Notes: generated by a model from the letters alone, not told the origin. Shown: positions 24,817 through 32,927, counted from the stretch's first letter. The stretch: DNA of 64,000 bases from JBHPHI01 sp042569595 (GCA_042569595.1 JBHPHI010000001.1:1-64000), one strand, 5' to 3'. Program-made: numbers and translations.

Positions 24817-25971
24817 ATGAAGAATATTAAACTTTCATATCTACTTACATACTTAGATAGCTCATGGTTTTGGTTGGGAATTTGGCTTCTATACTATCTC
24901 AAATTTACAAACTACGCAGGAGTCGGAATCCTTGAAACAACCGCCTTTACTGCTCTCACGCTGGCTGAGATCCCCACAGGCGCATTGGCCGACTTATTCG
25001 GCAAAAAAAAGACACTTATTATTGGATTTATTTTCTCTGCGTTTGCTAGCTTCATTATGGGAACAGCAACCCAATTCAACCACTTACTTGTCTCACTCTT
25101 CATCCTCGCCATAGGAGGAGCATTGAGATCAGGAACGCTGGAAGCTTTACAATACGACTCTTTAAAAGATGAGGGTTTAGACAAAAAATATGACAAAGTT
25201 GTGTCAAATACGAACACTGTCAGAAACGTCGCCTTTGCACTATCTGCTGTTGTAGGTGGCTACATGTATGCACATCAACCAGGACTACCCTTTATTGTTT
25301 TAGGGGTCTTCTTTATCGTTGCAGCAATAATATGTGCGTTTCTAGTAGAACCAAAAACAGATACCGAAAAATTTTCTTGGAAAAACTATAAAGAGCAGAC
25401 TATAAAAGGTTTTGAGAGTTTATTTAATAAAAAAGCAAAAATACCTACCCAATCATTACTTTCTGTATCTATTCTCACATTCGTTATTTATCAATTTATA
25501 GATGGTTCCCTTGCGCTAGAGTTTGGGTTTAATGAAAGACAACTCGGCGCACTTGCCTCAATTATTTATATAGTTTCTGCAATTACCTCTCAATCAACCT
25601 CAAAAATACTAGGAAAATCTGAACATACAAAAAAATTCCTATACATAGCCATGTTATCTGCACTAACCCTTGCTGTTTCACCAATTGTTACTCTGTATGT
25701 TGGAGGAATTATTCTTATTCTTAGACAATCATTTTTCACTCTTATGGATAATGTTTCAAGTGTAGTAATAAACAAAAACACTCAATCAAATGTTAGATCA
25801 ACAACAATATCTACATACAACATGATCCGCAATTTTCCATATATTCTTACTGCCTTTTTTATTGGAAACATCATCGATGTTTACTCTGCTAGTTCATTTG
25901 CACTAGTAATGTCATTCGTAATATTTTTTAGTTCAATATTTAGTCTAATTAGATTGAATAAGCACAAATGA
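24817..25971 (+). CDS. Major facilitator superfamily transporter
   Basis: A 384-aa protein with about 11-12 hydrophobic helices. Between helices 2 and 3 it has the MFS motif-A-like sequence GALADLFGKKKTLIIGF (GxxaDrxGrkxxl). A longer basic loop near residues 185-210 (EKFSWKNYKEQTIKGFESLF) separates the two halves. Substrate is unknown; similar proteins in CPR are annotated as drug or sugar efflux. No Shine-Dalgarno. Confidence 0.88.
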   Translation: MKNIKLSYLLTYLDSSWFWLGIWLLYYLKFTNYAGVGILETTAFTALTLAEIPTGALADLFGKKKTLIIGFIFSAFASFIMGTATQFNHLLVSLFILAIGGALRSGTLEALQYDSLKDEGLDKKYDKVVSNTNTVRNVAFALSAVVGGYMYAHQPGLPFIVLGVFFIVAAIICAFLVEPKTDTEKFSWKNYKEQTIKGFESLFNKKAKIPTQSLLSVSILTFVIYQFIDGSLALEFGFNERQLGALASIIYIVSAITSQSTSKILGKSEHTKKFLYIAMLSALTLAVSPIVTLYVGGIILILRQSFFTLMDNVSSVVINKNTQSNVRSTTISTYNMIRNFPYILTAFFIGNIIDVYSASSFALVMSFVIFFSSIFSLIRLNKHK

Positions 25972-25977
25972 TAAAAT
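25969..25977 (+). promoter_or_regulatory. Extended -10 for ddl
   Basis: TGA-TAAAAT ending 7 nt before ATG 25985. It overlaps the TGA stop of the MFS gene. Leaderless transcript predicted. Confidence 0.5.
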
Positions 25978-25984
25978 CTTCTAA

Positions 25985-27019
25985 ATGAAACAAAAAAAAG
26001 TAGCAGTTCTTTTTGGCGGCACAAACACCGAGCACGAAGTTAGCATTGTATCTGCAAAGTCTATTATTCAAAACTTGGACAAATCAAAATATGCCCCGCT
26101 GCCTTTGAAAATAAAAAAAGACAACACGTGGGTAGATGAAAATGGAAAGCAGGTAGACCCATTCAAAGAGTTAAAAAAGGTTGATATTGCATTCCCGGTA
26201 CTTCATGGTCCCTTTGGTGAAGATGGAACCACACAGGGATTGTTTGAAATGGTTAAAGTCCCTTACGTAGGCTGCGGCGTTTTAGCTTCAGCAGTTTGCA
26301 TGGATAAAGTCGTCCAAAAACAAATCTGCCAAACCATGAATATTCCTATTCCAAAGTATTTTTGGTTCACAAAAGCCCTATGGAAAGAAGAAGAAAAGGC
26401 CATCACTTCCGAAATAGAAAAAAGTCTTCAATTTCCAGTTTTCGTAAAGCCAGCAAACCAAGGAAGTAGTGTGGGGATATCCAAAGTAGACGACAAAGAG
26501 GGGCTAAAAGAAGCCATAGAAGAAGCTCTCAAGTTGGATCTAAAAGTCATAGTAGAACAAAACATACCCGATGTTCGGGAGATTGAATGCTCTGTTATGG
26601 GCAATGACAATCCAAAAGCTTCAGTATTGGGAGAAATCGTTCCAAGTAACGATTTTTATGACTACAATGCGAAATATATAGACGGCAAAAGCAAAGAGGT
26701 TATCCCAGCCAAACTAGAAGAAAAGATGTCAATACAAATCAGACAAACCGCCCTAGAGGCTTACGAACTCTTGGGTTGCTCAGGTCTAGCTCGTGTAGAT
26801 TTTCTTTACGACAACCTAGCAAGGCGTCATTACTTAAACGAGCTTAATACTATGCCAGGATTCACTAGTATTAGTATGTACCCCAAGCTCTGGAAAGTTT
26901 CAGGAATAGAGTATCCGCAACTTGTAAACGAACTCATAACTTTAGGTTTTCAAAGACATGAGCAAAGATCAGAAATAAACTACAACTACAAACCAAAAAC
27001 TGACTGGCACAAAAAGTAA
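25985..27019 (+). CDS. ddl: D-alanine--D-alanine ligase
   Basis: ATP-grasp ligase making D-Ala-D-Ala for peptidoglycan. The 344-aa protein has the family N-terminus VLFGGTNTEHEVSIVSAKS, HGPFGEDGTTQGLFEM, FVKPANQGSSVGISKV (ATP-binding loop), the Glu of VEQNIPDVREIECSV, and the C-terminal metal-binding LNELNTMPGFTSISMYPKLW with ARVDFLY before it. Length is normal. With alr at 21648 it completes the D-Ala branch. The next gene starts 1 nt after the stop. Confidence 0.96.
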   Translation: MKQKKVAVLFGGTNTEHEVSIVSAKSIIQNLDKSKYAPLPLKIKKDNTWVDENGKQVDPFKELKKVDIAFPVLHGPFGEDGTTQGLFEMVKVPYVGCGVLASAVCMDKVVQKQICQTMNIPIPKYFWFTKALWKEEEKAITSEIEKSLQFPVFVKPANQGSSVGISKVDDKEGLKEAIEEALKLDLKVIVEQNIPDVREIECSVMGNDNPKASVLGEIVPSNDFYDYNAKYIDGKSKEVIPAKLEEKMSIQIRQTALEAYELLGCSGLARVDFLYDNLARRHYLNELNTMPGFTSISMYPKLWKVSGIEYPQLVNELITLGFQRHEQRSEINYNYKPKTDWHKK

Positions 27020-27020
27020 A

Positions 27021-27722
27021 ATGCTCCAAGATCTCAAAAAAGACCTTCGAAAATTCGCAGATCCAAAAAAGGTTCCAGACTATCAAAGATTTTTCAAAAC
27101 CAGTCCTGGTGAATACGGAGAAGGGGACATATTCCTAGGAATCAAAGTTCCCAATAGCCGAAAAGTTGCCAAAAAATACATCAAACTTCCACTGGAAAAA
27201 ATTCAAGCTCTACTTAAATCAAAATTTCACGAAGAAAGATTTGTGGGGCTCGTGATCTTGGTGCTCAAATATAAAAAAGGCGAAGAAGACGAAAAACAAA
27301 AAATCTATGACTTTTATCTCAAAAACACCAAATATATCAACAATTGGGACTTGGTAGACGTAAGCTGTCACAAAGTAATTGGATTACATCTGGTAGAAAG
27401 AGATAGAAGCATTATTTACAAACTAGCAAAATCAAAAGACTTATGGGAAAAAAGAATCTCCGTCATTTCTACCTTCGCGTTTATCAATATTGGACAATTT
27501 GAAGATACTCTCAAAATCTCAGAAATATTAGTCAAAGACGATCATGATCTTATCCATAAAGCAGTTGGCTGGGCTCTTCGCGAAGTGGGGAAAAAAGATC
27601 AAAAAATGGAAGAAGGGTTTCTAAAGAAACACTACAAAACCATGCCCCGAACTATGCTTAGGTATGCCATCGAAAAATTCCCAGAAGACTTAAGACAAAA
27701 ATATCTTAAAGGAGAATTGTGA
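27021..27722 (+). CDS. AlkD-like DNA alkylation repair protein
   Basis: HEAT-like repeat DNA glycosylase that removes alkylated bases. The 233-aa protein has FLGIKVPNSRKVAKKY, which matches the AlkD N-terminal VrvPd.R.iAK, and INNWDLVDVS, in which Trp and Asp match the catalytic Trp/Asp pair of Bacillus cereus AlkD (W109, D113). It also has LWEKRISVIST with the conserved Arg, then IHKAVGWALREVGK. Length matches the family (about 235). It overlaps the next gene by 4 nt. Confidence 0.92.
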   Translation: MLQDLKKDLRKFADPKKVPDYQRFFKTSPGEYGEGDIFLGIKVPNSRKVAKKYIKLPLEKIQALLKSKFHEERFVGLVILVLKYKKGEEDEKQKIYDFYLKNTKYINNWDLVDVSCHKVIGLHLVERDRSIIYKLAKSKDLWEKRISVISTFAFINIGQFEDTLKISEILVKDDHDLIHKAVGWALREVGKKDQKMEEGFLKKHYKTMPRTMLRYAIEKFPEDLRQKYLKGEL

Positions 27723-28132
27723 GCGAAGACGGAGCGGAAAATCCAATACATATTACTCATGAAGCCTTGGTTAAGTCTGAAGACGCAATTATGCTTGGAG
27801 AATGGCAAGATCCTCTCCAAACCACAAATGACTACATGAAAGCATTAATTGATATGAACGAAACAGGCCAACAAATTGTAATAATCAAAAGATCAGATGA
27901 AGATGTTCAAACAGACGATGAGTTGGCTGAAGAACTTAAACAATTAATTGAAAATGGTAATCAAGAGAACAGTTCCAGATGGTTGGAAGAAAGAGCTAAA
28001 AAAATAGATCCAAATATTAATTCTTTTACAAAAATCTATGTAACACTAAATCCCAAACTTGAAGAAGAGAATGAAAGAAGGCTAAAGTTATCACAAAAAA
28101 TGATTGAACTTTCTCAACAGCTAAAAAAATGA
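27719..28132 (+). CDS. Hypothetical protein, acidic helical
   Basis: A 137-aa protein starting at GTG 27719 inside the alkD stop (GTGA overlap). It is rich in Glu, Asn and Lys with predicted helices at residues about 40-50, 64-78 and 113-137 (ENERRLKLSQKMIELSQQLKK). I do not recognise a family. The middle holds a short strand-like IVIIKRSDE and later a KIYVTLNPK. Coupling at both ends (4-nt overlaps) places it firmly in the alkD operon. Confidence 0.65.
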   Translation: MSEDGAENPIHITHEALVKSEDAIMLGEWQDPLQTTNDYMKALIDMNETGQQIVIIKRSDEDVQTDDELAEELKQLIENGNQENSSRWLEERAKKIDPNINSFTKIYVTLNPKLEEENERRLKLSQKMIELSQQLKK

Positions 28133-28434
28133 AACCAAACGAATACAAACTAAGCACAAGAGTCTGGATATACCCCACACACGCAGGGTGGCATTTTGTT
28201 TCTATACCACCAAAAGAGACAGAAGACATTTCTCAAAAATTCAATTATCTAAAAAGAGGATGGGGATCTCTCCGCGTAAAAGTCACAGTCGGAAAAACCA
28301 CTTGGAATACATCTATCTTTCCAGACAAAAAAGAAGGAATTTATTTACTACCCATAAAAAAAGAAGTTCGCAAAAAAGAAAACATTAGCGCCAACCAAAG
28401 AATCAAGTGTATTGTTGAAATCTTAATTTCTTAA
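28129..28434 (+). CDS. DUF1905 family protein
   Basis: A 101-aa beta-rich protein. It has the DUF1905 pattern: WHFVSIPPKE near residue 21, GWGSLRVKVTVGKTTWNTSIFPDK (GfGsvpV.vtiG...W.tSlfPd) and YLLPIKKEVRKKENI. The function of this family is unknown. It overlaps the preceding gene by 4 nt and is followed 6 nt later by a small lipoprotein gene. Confidence 0.85.
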   Translation: MKPNEYKLSTRVWIYPTHAGWHFVSIPPKETEDISQKFNYLKRGWGSLRVKVTVGKTTWNTSIFPDKKEGIYLLPIKKEVRKKENISANQRIKCIVEILIS

Positions 28435-28439
28435 ACCAT

Positions 28440-28562
28440 ATGAAAAAAATAATTACAATTCTCATCTTTAGCGCGCTTTTATCAGCTTGCTCTCTTAAAA
28501 CATCTACACCCACAGAGCCAGAACCTACCCCAGACCCCTACACAATTCTTCCAAGCTTCTAG
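28440..28562 (+). CDS. Small predicted lipoprotein
   Basis: A 40-aa protein with a basic start (MKKIITILIF), a hydrophobic core and a lipobox LLSAC at residues about 13-17. The mature part has only 23 residues and is rich in Pro, Thr and Glu (TPTEPEPTPDPY). Lgt and LspA, needed to process it, are encoded at 44865 and 44086. Its stop overlaps that of the convergent gene by 4 nt. It is short, so there is some chance it is not translated, but the lipobox and context argue for it. Confidence 0.6.
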   Translation: MKKIITILIFSALLSACSLKTSTPTEPEPTPDPYTILPSF

Positions 28563-28948
28563 TCATCATCCCAATTAAACCAATTAAGCAATAAATTCAA
28601 TCTATTCCCCGGACTTGATGCCTCCACCAACTCGTCAAGGTCTGCGCCATTTACCAATTCATAATTCTCTACACCAGCAGCATCTGCAACTTTCTTTTGA
28701 GCTTTTTTATGTCCGTTATCTCCGCTACCACTAGTTACCTCCACAAACATTTCTCTATCAAATTTTGGATCTCTAACTACACAGTCAGGATGGGTAACAG
28801 ACTTCTTTTTTCCATTACCTACATCTACGGGCTCTTCTGCTCTTATTGATGGGGGATTTCGATCAACCTGTAAATAGGTGCCAGCTACCAGCTTGGCAAA
28901 AAGAGACTCCGCTTTCCTTCCCTTTGCGCGTCTCTCTTTCTTGGACAT
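28559..28948 (-). CDS. Hypothetical protein, possible nuclease-like fold
   Basis: A 129-aa basic protein. The N-terminal KKERRAKGRKAESLFAKLV is helical. The middle holds HPDCVVRDPKFDREMFVEVTSG, a strand-PD-strand-E pattern that resembles the start of a PD-(D/E)xK core, but the last residue of ExK is Thr rather than Lys, so a nuclease call is weak. A helix HKKAQKKVADAAG then ELVNGADLDELV follows. The start at 28948 was chosen because the 12 upstream residues in frame are cysteine-rich and unlike a real N-terminus. Confidence 0.55.
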   Translation of the reverse strand: MSKKERRAKGRKAESLFAKLVAGTYLQVDRNPPSIRAEEPVDVGNGKKKSVTHPDCVVRDPKFDREMFVEVTSGSGDNGHKKAQKKVADAAGVENYELVNGADLDELVEASSPGNRLNLLLNWFNWDDD

Positions 28949-29021
28949 AAGAAAATAATAACACTCAAAACAGGAACAGCACACCCAAAAAAACTACGAA
29001 ATATCCAACTATTTTTTTAAA

Positions 29022-29237
29022 CTAAGCTTCTGTTATTTTTGTAGGAGCCATCTTGTCCCACTCTGCCATGCTTTCAGGAGTTGCATCTTTCATCAGATCC
29101 GCATGAATAGCACCAGCGTGTTGCTTCATTCTGTCAATTACTTCCTTGTCGGTCTCACCAACTGCCATAAAAGGACATTCTGGAGATCCCTCGGGGCTTA
29201 CATCGTTACATTTTAGGTGTTTCACAACAACCTCCAC
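29022..29237 (-). CDS. DUF1059 family small protein
   Basis: A 71-aa protein with LKCNDVSPEGSPECPFMAVGETDKEVIDRMKQHAGAIH, matching DUF1059 (Cxd...CPf...g.t.eEl...m..Ha...H). The two Cys and two His residues could bind a metal. Function unknown; the family occurs widely in bacteria and archaea. It is a single gene with TA-rich DNA upstream. Confidence 0.85.
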   Translation of the reverse strand: MEVVVKHLKCNDVSPEGSPECPFMAVGETDKEVIDRMKQHAGAIHADLMKDATPESMAEWDKMAPTKITEA

Positions 29238-29320
29238 ACAAATAAATAATATATACTCCCTCCCAGTATATATACACTCGGACAGATAGCAAGCTTAAAT
29301 AAATAAAAAGAAAGAAATCG

Positions 29321-29326
29321 TATAAT
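29321..29326 (+). promoter_or_regulatory. -10 box for a small membrane protein
   Basis: Consensus TATAAT ending 8 nt before ATG 29335; no clear -35. Leaderless transcript predicted. Confidence 0.45.
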
Positions 29327-29334
29327 ATATACAT

Positions 29335-29637
29335 ATGAAAGAAAACAAAAAAATAATATCGAAGAAAAAAATTCTTTTAATAATTGTAAGTCTTCAAGTA
29401 ATTTTGATTGGGGCTGCGGTTTTTCTATTTAAGAAAAACGGGGGTGCCGGAGGGGGGAGTAGTTCTGGCTCTCTTGTCCCTATTTGGGTAGCGGTATTTA
29501 TCCCAATTATTGCCACAAGAAAGAAAAAACCATCTAACAAAGAAGGAAAAAATCTTATGTTCTCTGTGTACATTGGCCTAGCTCTCTGTCTATTGTTGGG
29601 AATAGTGTTCTTCTTCCTAAAAAAATCTAGCATTTAA
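29335..29637 (+). CDS. Small membrane protein with a duplicated tail elsewhere
   Basis: A 100-aa protein with three hydrophobic helices (about residues 12-32, 47-60 and 76-96). Helices 1 and 2 are separated by a Gly/Ser-rich linker (KNGGAGGGSSSGS) and helices 2 and 3 by a basic loop (RKKKPSNKEGKN). Family unknown. Its last 28 residues, from NLMFSVYIGLALCLLLGI onward, have a close copy at 32760-32849 in which 20 or more positions are the same or similar. No Shine-Dalgarno. Confidence 0.65.
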   Translation: MKENKKIISKKKILLIIVSLQVILIGAAVFLFKKNGGAGGGSSSGSLVPIWVAVFIPIIATRKKKPSNKEGKNLMFSVYIGLALCLLLGIVFFFLKKSSI

Positions 29638-29668
29638 GTAGTATTTTAGGGATATAAAAGTGTTTGTG

Positions 29669-29696
29669 CTCCGTGTGGGATGCTATTGTAACTTAT
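29669..29696 (+). repeat. Dispersed 28-bp repeat, copy 1
   Basis: CTCCGTGTGGGATGCTATT (29669-29687) then GTAACTTAT. The first 19 bases occur exactly again at 31816-31834, followed by AGAACTTAT. That makes 26 of 28 bases identical in direct orientation, 2147 bp apart. This copy is in the 128-nt gap before the TspO gene. Confidence 0.75.
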
Positions 29697-29730
29697 ATTT
29701 CATCATTTGAAGCAAATCAGATGTTTCAAG

Positions 29731-29736
29731 TACAAT
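29731..29736 (+). promoter_or_regulatory. -10 box for the TspO-DUF2177 genes
   Basis: TACAAT in AAGTACAATAAAC, about 30 nt before the TspO start, followed by GGGGAGA as ribosome binding site at 29754-29760. A weak -35 cannot be fixed by eye. Confidence 0.4.
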
Positions 29737-29765
29737 AAACTTATTAGATTAATGGGGAGAAAATA

Positions 29766-30161
29766 ATGCAAAGCTATGAATGGTATCAACAGTTAATTAA
29801 ACCCTCTTGGGCACCTCCATCATGGTTGTTTGGTCCAGTGTGGACAGTTCTTTACATCCTTATTTCAATTTCATTTTTCAGAGTATTTCAATTATTCTCC
29901 CAAAAAAAGATTGCCTTTATTATCATTCTCCCATTTATTCTTAATCTTATCTTCAATCTTTTGTTCACTACTCTGCAATTTGGACTAAAGAACAATCTTT
30001 TAGCAGCCATTGACATCATTTTAGTTTTAGTCACCCTTTTATGGGCAATGAAGGCAATATATCCACACGCAAAATGGATTTCCTTTATTCAAATACCATA
30101 TTTACTTTGGGTATCTTTTGCCACTGTTCTACAATTATCAGTTACATATTTAAATAAATAA
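29766..30161 (+). CDS. TspO/MBR family tryptophan-rich sensory protein
   Basis: A 131-aa five-helix membrane protein. The first loop and helix WYQQLIKPSWAPPSWLFGPVWTVLYILI is the strongest family signature (P.faPP.w.F..vW..LY). Later helices have NLIFNLLFTTLQFGLKN, with the Asn-x-x-x-x-L-F-F motif partly altered, and LLWAMKAIYPHAKW. Usual length is 150-160, so the C-terminus is a little short. TspO proteins bind porphyrins and other ligands; the role here is unknown. A GGGGAGA site precedes it. DUF2177 follows 1 nt later. Confidence 0.88.
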   Translation: MQSYEWYQQLIKPSWAPPSWLFGPVWTVLYILISISFFRVFQLFSQKKIAFIIILPFILNLIFNLLFTTLQFGLKNNLLAAIDIILVLVTLLWAMKAIYPHAKWISFIQIPYLLWVSFATVLQLSVTYLNK

Positions 30162-30162
30162 C

Positions 30163-30558
30163 ATGTTTTTAAAACAATACTTCATCACATTACCAATCTT
30201 TCTAGCCATAGACGCCGTTTGGTTAGTGTTTATCGCAAACAAGTTTTATTCAAAATACATCGGTTTTCTCATGAAATCAGACGTCAATTTTATTGCAGCT
30301 GCTCTTTTCTACTTACTGTTTGTCGTGGGATTAGTAGTTTTTGCTATCGCCCCATCTCTAGAGAAGGGATCGTGGATACAAGCACTCCTTTTAGGAGCGC
30401 TTCTAGGTCTAATATCTTACTCAACCTATGATTTAACCAACTTAGCTACCATAAAAGACTGGCCAGTATTGGTTACCATAGTAGACATGATCTGGGGAAC
30501 ACTCCTTGGAGGTTTAGTTTCTCTTGTCTCTTACTTCATAATTTCCAAATTTTCATAA
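30163..30558 (+). CDS. DUF2177 family membrane protein
   Basis: A 131-aa protein with four hydrophobic helices. The pattern IDAVWLVFIANKFYSKYIGFLM near the start and LGALLGLISYSTYDLTNLATIKDWPVLVTIVDMIWGTLLGG near the C-terminus fits DUF2177 (PF09945), including the Y.tYDltN.atlk.wp motif. Function unknown. It is co-transcribed with the TspO-like gene and often found with small membrane proteins in other genomes. Confidence 0.88.
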   Translation: MFLKQYFITLPIFLAIDAVWLVFIANKFYSKYIGFLMKSDVNFIAAALFYLLFVVGLVVFAIAPSLEKGSWIQALLLGALLGLISYSTYDLTNLATIKDWPVLVTIVDMIWGTLLGGLVSLVSYFIISKFS

Positions 30559-30577
30559 ACATTTAAAGCCAATACGC

Positions 30578-31006
30578 ATGAGACTTTGGAGCCTTCATCC
30601 CAGATATTTAGACACGAAAGGCCTTCTTGCCGTCTGGAGAGAAGGATTACTAGCCAAAAATGTAATCGAAGGAAAGACTAAAGGCTACACCAAACACCCT
30701 CAGCTTATCCGATTCAAATCACATTCATCACCAAAAAATGCCATCAACTATTATCTCCATCAAATATTTTTAGAGTCCATTAATCGAAGTTATAAATTCG
30801 ATAAAAGTAAACTTATCTATATAGACAAAATAAGTAAAATCAAAGTCACTACCAAGCAAGTAGATTATGAACTCAAACACCTAAAAAACAAGCTAAAGTT
30901 AAGAGATTCCTCAGGTTACAAAAAACTCCAGACAATAGAAGAAATCAAATTAAACCCCTTATTTACCATCATCCCTGGTGAAATCGAGTCTTGGGAAATT
31001 GTCTAA
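30578..31006 (+). CDS. Pyrimidine dimer DNA glycosylase/endonuclease V-like protein
   Basis: A 142-aa protein of family PF03013. The N-terminus MRLWSLHPRYLDTKGLLAVWREGLLA and KGYTKHPQLIRFK match the family. In T4 endonuclease V catalysis uses Thr2 and Glu23; here residue 2 is Arg, while the WREGLL glutamate is kept at about residue 22. The second residue is also Arg in many members with this annotation, so activity should not be assumed. Its stop overlaps the convergent DUF1295 gene by 4 nt. Confidence 0.8.
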   Translation: MRLWSLHPRYLDTKGLLAVWREGLLAKNVIEGKTKGYTKHPQLIRFKSHSSPKNAINYYLHQIFLESINRSYKFDKSKLIYIDKISKIKVTTKQVDYELKHLKNKLKLRDSSGYKKLQTIEEIKLNPLFTIIPGEIESWEIV

Positions 31007-31776
31007 ATCTTTTTCTTAGGAAATATCACCAAAAGACTTGTGCTTTTTTTGTATTCTTGATATTTTTTATTACTCTTATGCCTCTCATCATATTTCTTTT
31101 CCAATAAAGGAATCCCGCTTACAAACATAAGAATGAACGTAATAAACATGGGTCCTACTATAGTAAACCACCCCAAACCACTCAAAAGGGGAGAGGCATA
31201 CGCAAACAATCCCCACCACAATAATATTTCACCAAAATAATTTGGGTGTCTTGAATATTTCCATAGACCAGAGTCTATCCAAAGTCCTTTATTTTTCTTA
31301 TTGTTTTTAAATACAAACTTTTGCCAATCAGATACCGTTTCGATTATCAAACCCAATGCCCAAATTAGCATACCTACTACCATCCAAGGCACTATTCCAA
31401 TATCCTTCTTTTCTAAAAGAACATATATAGTTGGAAGCATTATTGCCCAAACTGCAACTCCCTGAAAAAACCAAAATTTATAAAAGCTTAGAGCATTCTC
31501 TCTCATTTGATCAAATCTTTTGTCCTTCTTAATCTTTAGAATCCTAATTAATAAGTAAGCAATAAGTCTGACTCCCCAAACGATCACCATTAAAGAAAGA
31601 AGATTTTGAAAAGAGTGGTAAGTGCCTGTACTAATTAAAAAATATATTGTCAGCAATATGAAAGTCATGCCATAAGTAAAATCTGTAAACTTGTCAGTCT
31701 TAAATGCATAAGCAAAGATAAAAAATAGAGTGTTTATTCCCAAGGAAACGAGTAAAGCAAAAAGATATGGATTCAT
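31003..31776 (-). CDS. DUF1295/steroid 5-alpha reductase-like membrane protein
   Basis: A 257-aa polytopic protein. The C-terminal block WKYSRHPNYFGEILLWWGLFAYA is the hallmark of DUF1295 and related methyltransferase/reductase membrane enzymes (sRHPNYfGe), and GLWIDSGLW precedes it as usual. There are seven or so hydrophobic helices. I use ATG 31776 because a TATAAT box lies 6 nt before it; the longer TTG start at 31794 would lie upstream of the -10 box. The substrate is unknown. Confidence 0.85.
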   Translation of the reverse strand: MNPYLFALLVSLGINTLFFIFAYAFKTDKFTDFTYGMTFILLTIYFLISTGTYHSFQNLLSLMVIVWGVRLIAYLLIRILKIKKDKRFDQMRENALSFYKFWFFQGVAVWAIMLPTIYVLLEKKDIGIVPWMVVGMLIWALGLIIETVSDWQKFVFKNNKKNKGLWIDSGLWKYSRHPNYFGEILLWWGLFAYASPLLSGLGWFTIVGPMFITFILMFVSGIPLLEKKYDERHKSNKKYQEYKKSTSLLVIFPKKKI

Positions 31777-31782
31777 GACAAA

Positions 31783-31788
31783 ATTATA
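31783..31788 (-). promoter_or_regulatory. -10 box for the DUF1295 gene
   Basis: Consensus TATAAT on the minus strand, ending 6 nt before the ATG at 31776. Leaderless transcript predicted. Confidence 0.55.
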
Positions 31789-31815
31789 CAACAATCAATA
31801 TGAAAAAATTCCGCA

Positions 31816-31843
31816 CTCCGTGTGGGATGCTATTAGAACTTAT
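31816..31843 (+). repeat. Dispersed 28-bp repeat, copy 2
   Basis: CTCCGTGTGGGATGCTATT exact (31816-31834), then AGAACTTAT. See copy 1 at 29669. It ends where the stop codon of the minus-strand NTP transferase gene begins (31844). Confidence 0.75.
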
Positions 31844-32725
31844 CTACCAACCAACACCGCCAACGATGTCAGAATATATTGCAAATTTTGAATTAAATGC
31901 ATCAACATCACCTGGAGCATCTACATCTAATATTAAATCTATGGCAGGGCTCAAAAACAAGCCAACATCTAACCCCAAGGTTCTAGACAACACCTTTTCA
32001 TAATCATTCTTAGTTCTTAAGTTAGACAAGGGAACTGCTTCCTTTACGCCCTCAATCATTTGTATTGTTTTTGAAACATAGTTAGCGGCAATAGAATAAA
32101 AGAGGGGAGCATTTCCAAGCTTTGCAAAATACAACATTCTTTGAATTCCTGTAACTAACATGCTGCTAGCCTGCGAAGCCCTATATTCGTCTACTACGGG
32201 CACAGACAAACTTCTTAAAGAACTTGATTTCGCTGAATACACATTTCCAAAAACAAAAGACTCATCTTTCATTGGCCAATACATGTATTTCCTGTGGGGC
32301 ATCAATAAGTCTGCATTACTTTTTCCAACGATTGGAACTCCAATATCTGTTTCGGGAAAGTTGCTTGAAATCCAATCAATAGTTTCAGGCCTTAAAAACG
32401 GAAGATCAGACGAAACGACTAATATCTCATCAGAACTACCTGTTTTCTCATGCCTATCTAAAGCCAATTTCAAGTTGCCCATGAAGCTACCCCCCTCACC
32501 AACCAATACACAACTTTTTTCCATTAGATCTGTTTGTTTGCCCAATACTTCTTCGGGACCTGCTACAAAAACTTGACCAGATGTTTCAGAAGCATCCAAA
32601 GCACTCAATACCCTGGAAATAATTGGCTTTCCATTAATTTGATTAAGGTGTTTATATACACCCTCATCACGAACTAAGTCACCACCAGCCAACAATAAAA
32701 TGTCAGGAGTTAAATTTTCCTTCAT
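31844..32725 (-). CDS. MobA-like nucleotidyltransferase
   Basis: A 293-aa protein with the NTP-transferase fold. The N-terminal ILLLAGGDLVRDEGVYKHLNQINGKPIISRVL has the LAGG nucleotide loop and a later Lys, as in MobA and sugar-phosphate nucleotidyltransferases. ILVVSSDLPFLRPETI gives the metal-binding Asp motif (SsDlPfl), and LDVDAPGDVDAF near the C-terminus matches the DiDtpeDl motif. Substrate unknown; molybdenum cofactor genes are not seen here, so a sugar or cofactor role is more likely. The last 30 or so codons lie beside the dispersed repeat. Confidence 0.75.
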   Translation of the reverse strand: MKENLTPDILLLAGGDLVRDEGVYKHLNQINGKPIISRVLSALDASETSGQVFVAGPEEVLGKQTDLMEKSCVLVGEGGSFMGNLKLALDRHEKTGSSDEILVVSSDLPFLRPETIDWISSNFPETDIGVPIVGKSNADLLMPHRKYMYWPMKDESFVFGNVYSAKSSSLRSLSVPVVDEYRASQASSMLVTGIQRMLYFAKLGNAPLFYSIAANYVSKTIQMIEGVKEAVPLSNLRTKNDYEKVLSRTLGLDVGLFLSPAIDLILDVDAPGDVDAFNSKFAIYSDIVGGVGW

Positions 32726-32759
32726 GTCGAGGGATTATACCAAAAATAGTCAAGAAAAA

Positions 32760-32849
32760 AACCTAATGTACTCTATATACATTGGCCTAGCTGTTTTTCT
32801 TCTCTTGGGAATAATATTTTTCTTAAAAAAGTCCTCTGCAGGAATCTAA
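32760..32849 (+). pseudogene. Duplicated tail of the small membrane protein at 29335
   Basis: The frame reads NLMYSIYIGLAVFLLLGIIF then FLKKSSAGI and a stop, aligning with the end of the protein at 29335-29637 (NLMFSVYIGLALCLLLGIVF, FFLKKSSI). Upstream sequence matching the other two helices is missing, so it looks like a decayed or partial duplication. A peptide of 27 residues starting at ATG 32766 could still be made as a single-helix micro-protein. Confidence 0.6.
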
Positions 32850-32927
32850 TACACACTGCATTGCAAACATCTCTAATTTTGCTATTCTGAGATCATATTT
32901 ATCTTCGTGAATGGGGGTGAGTACATA

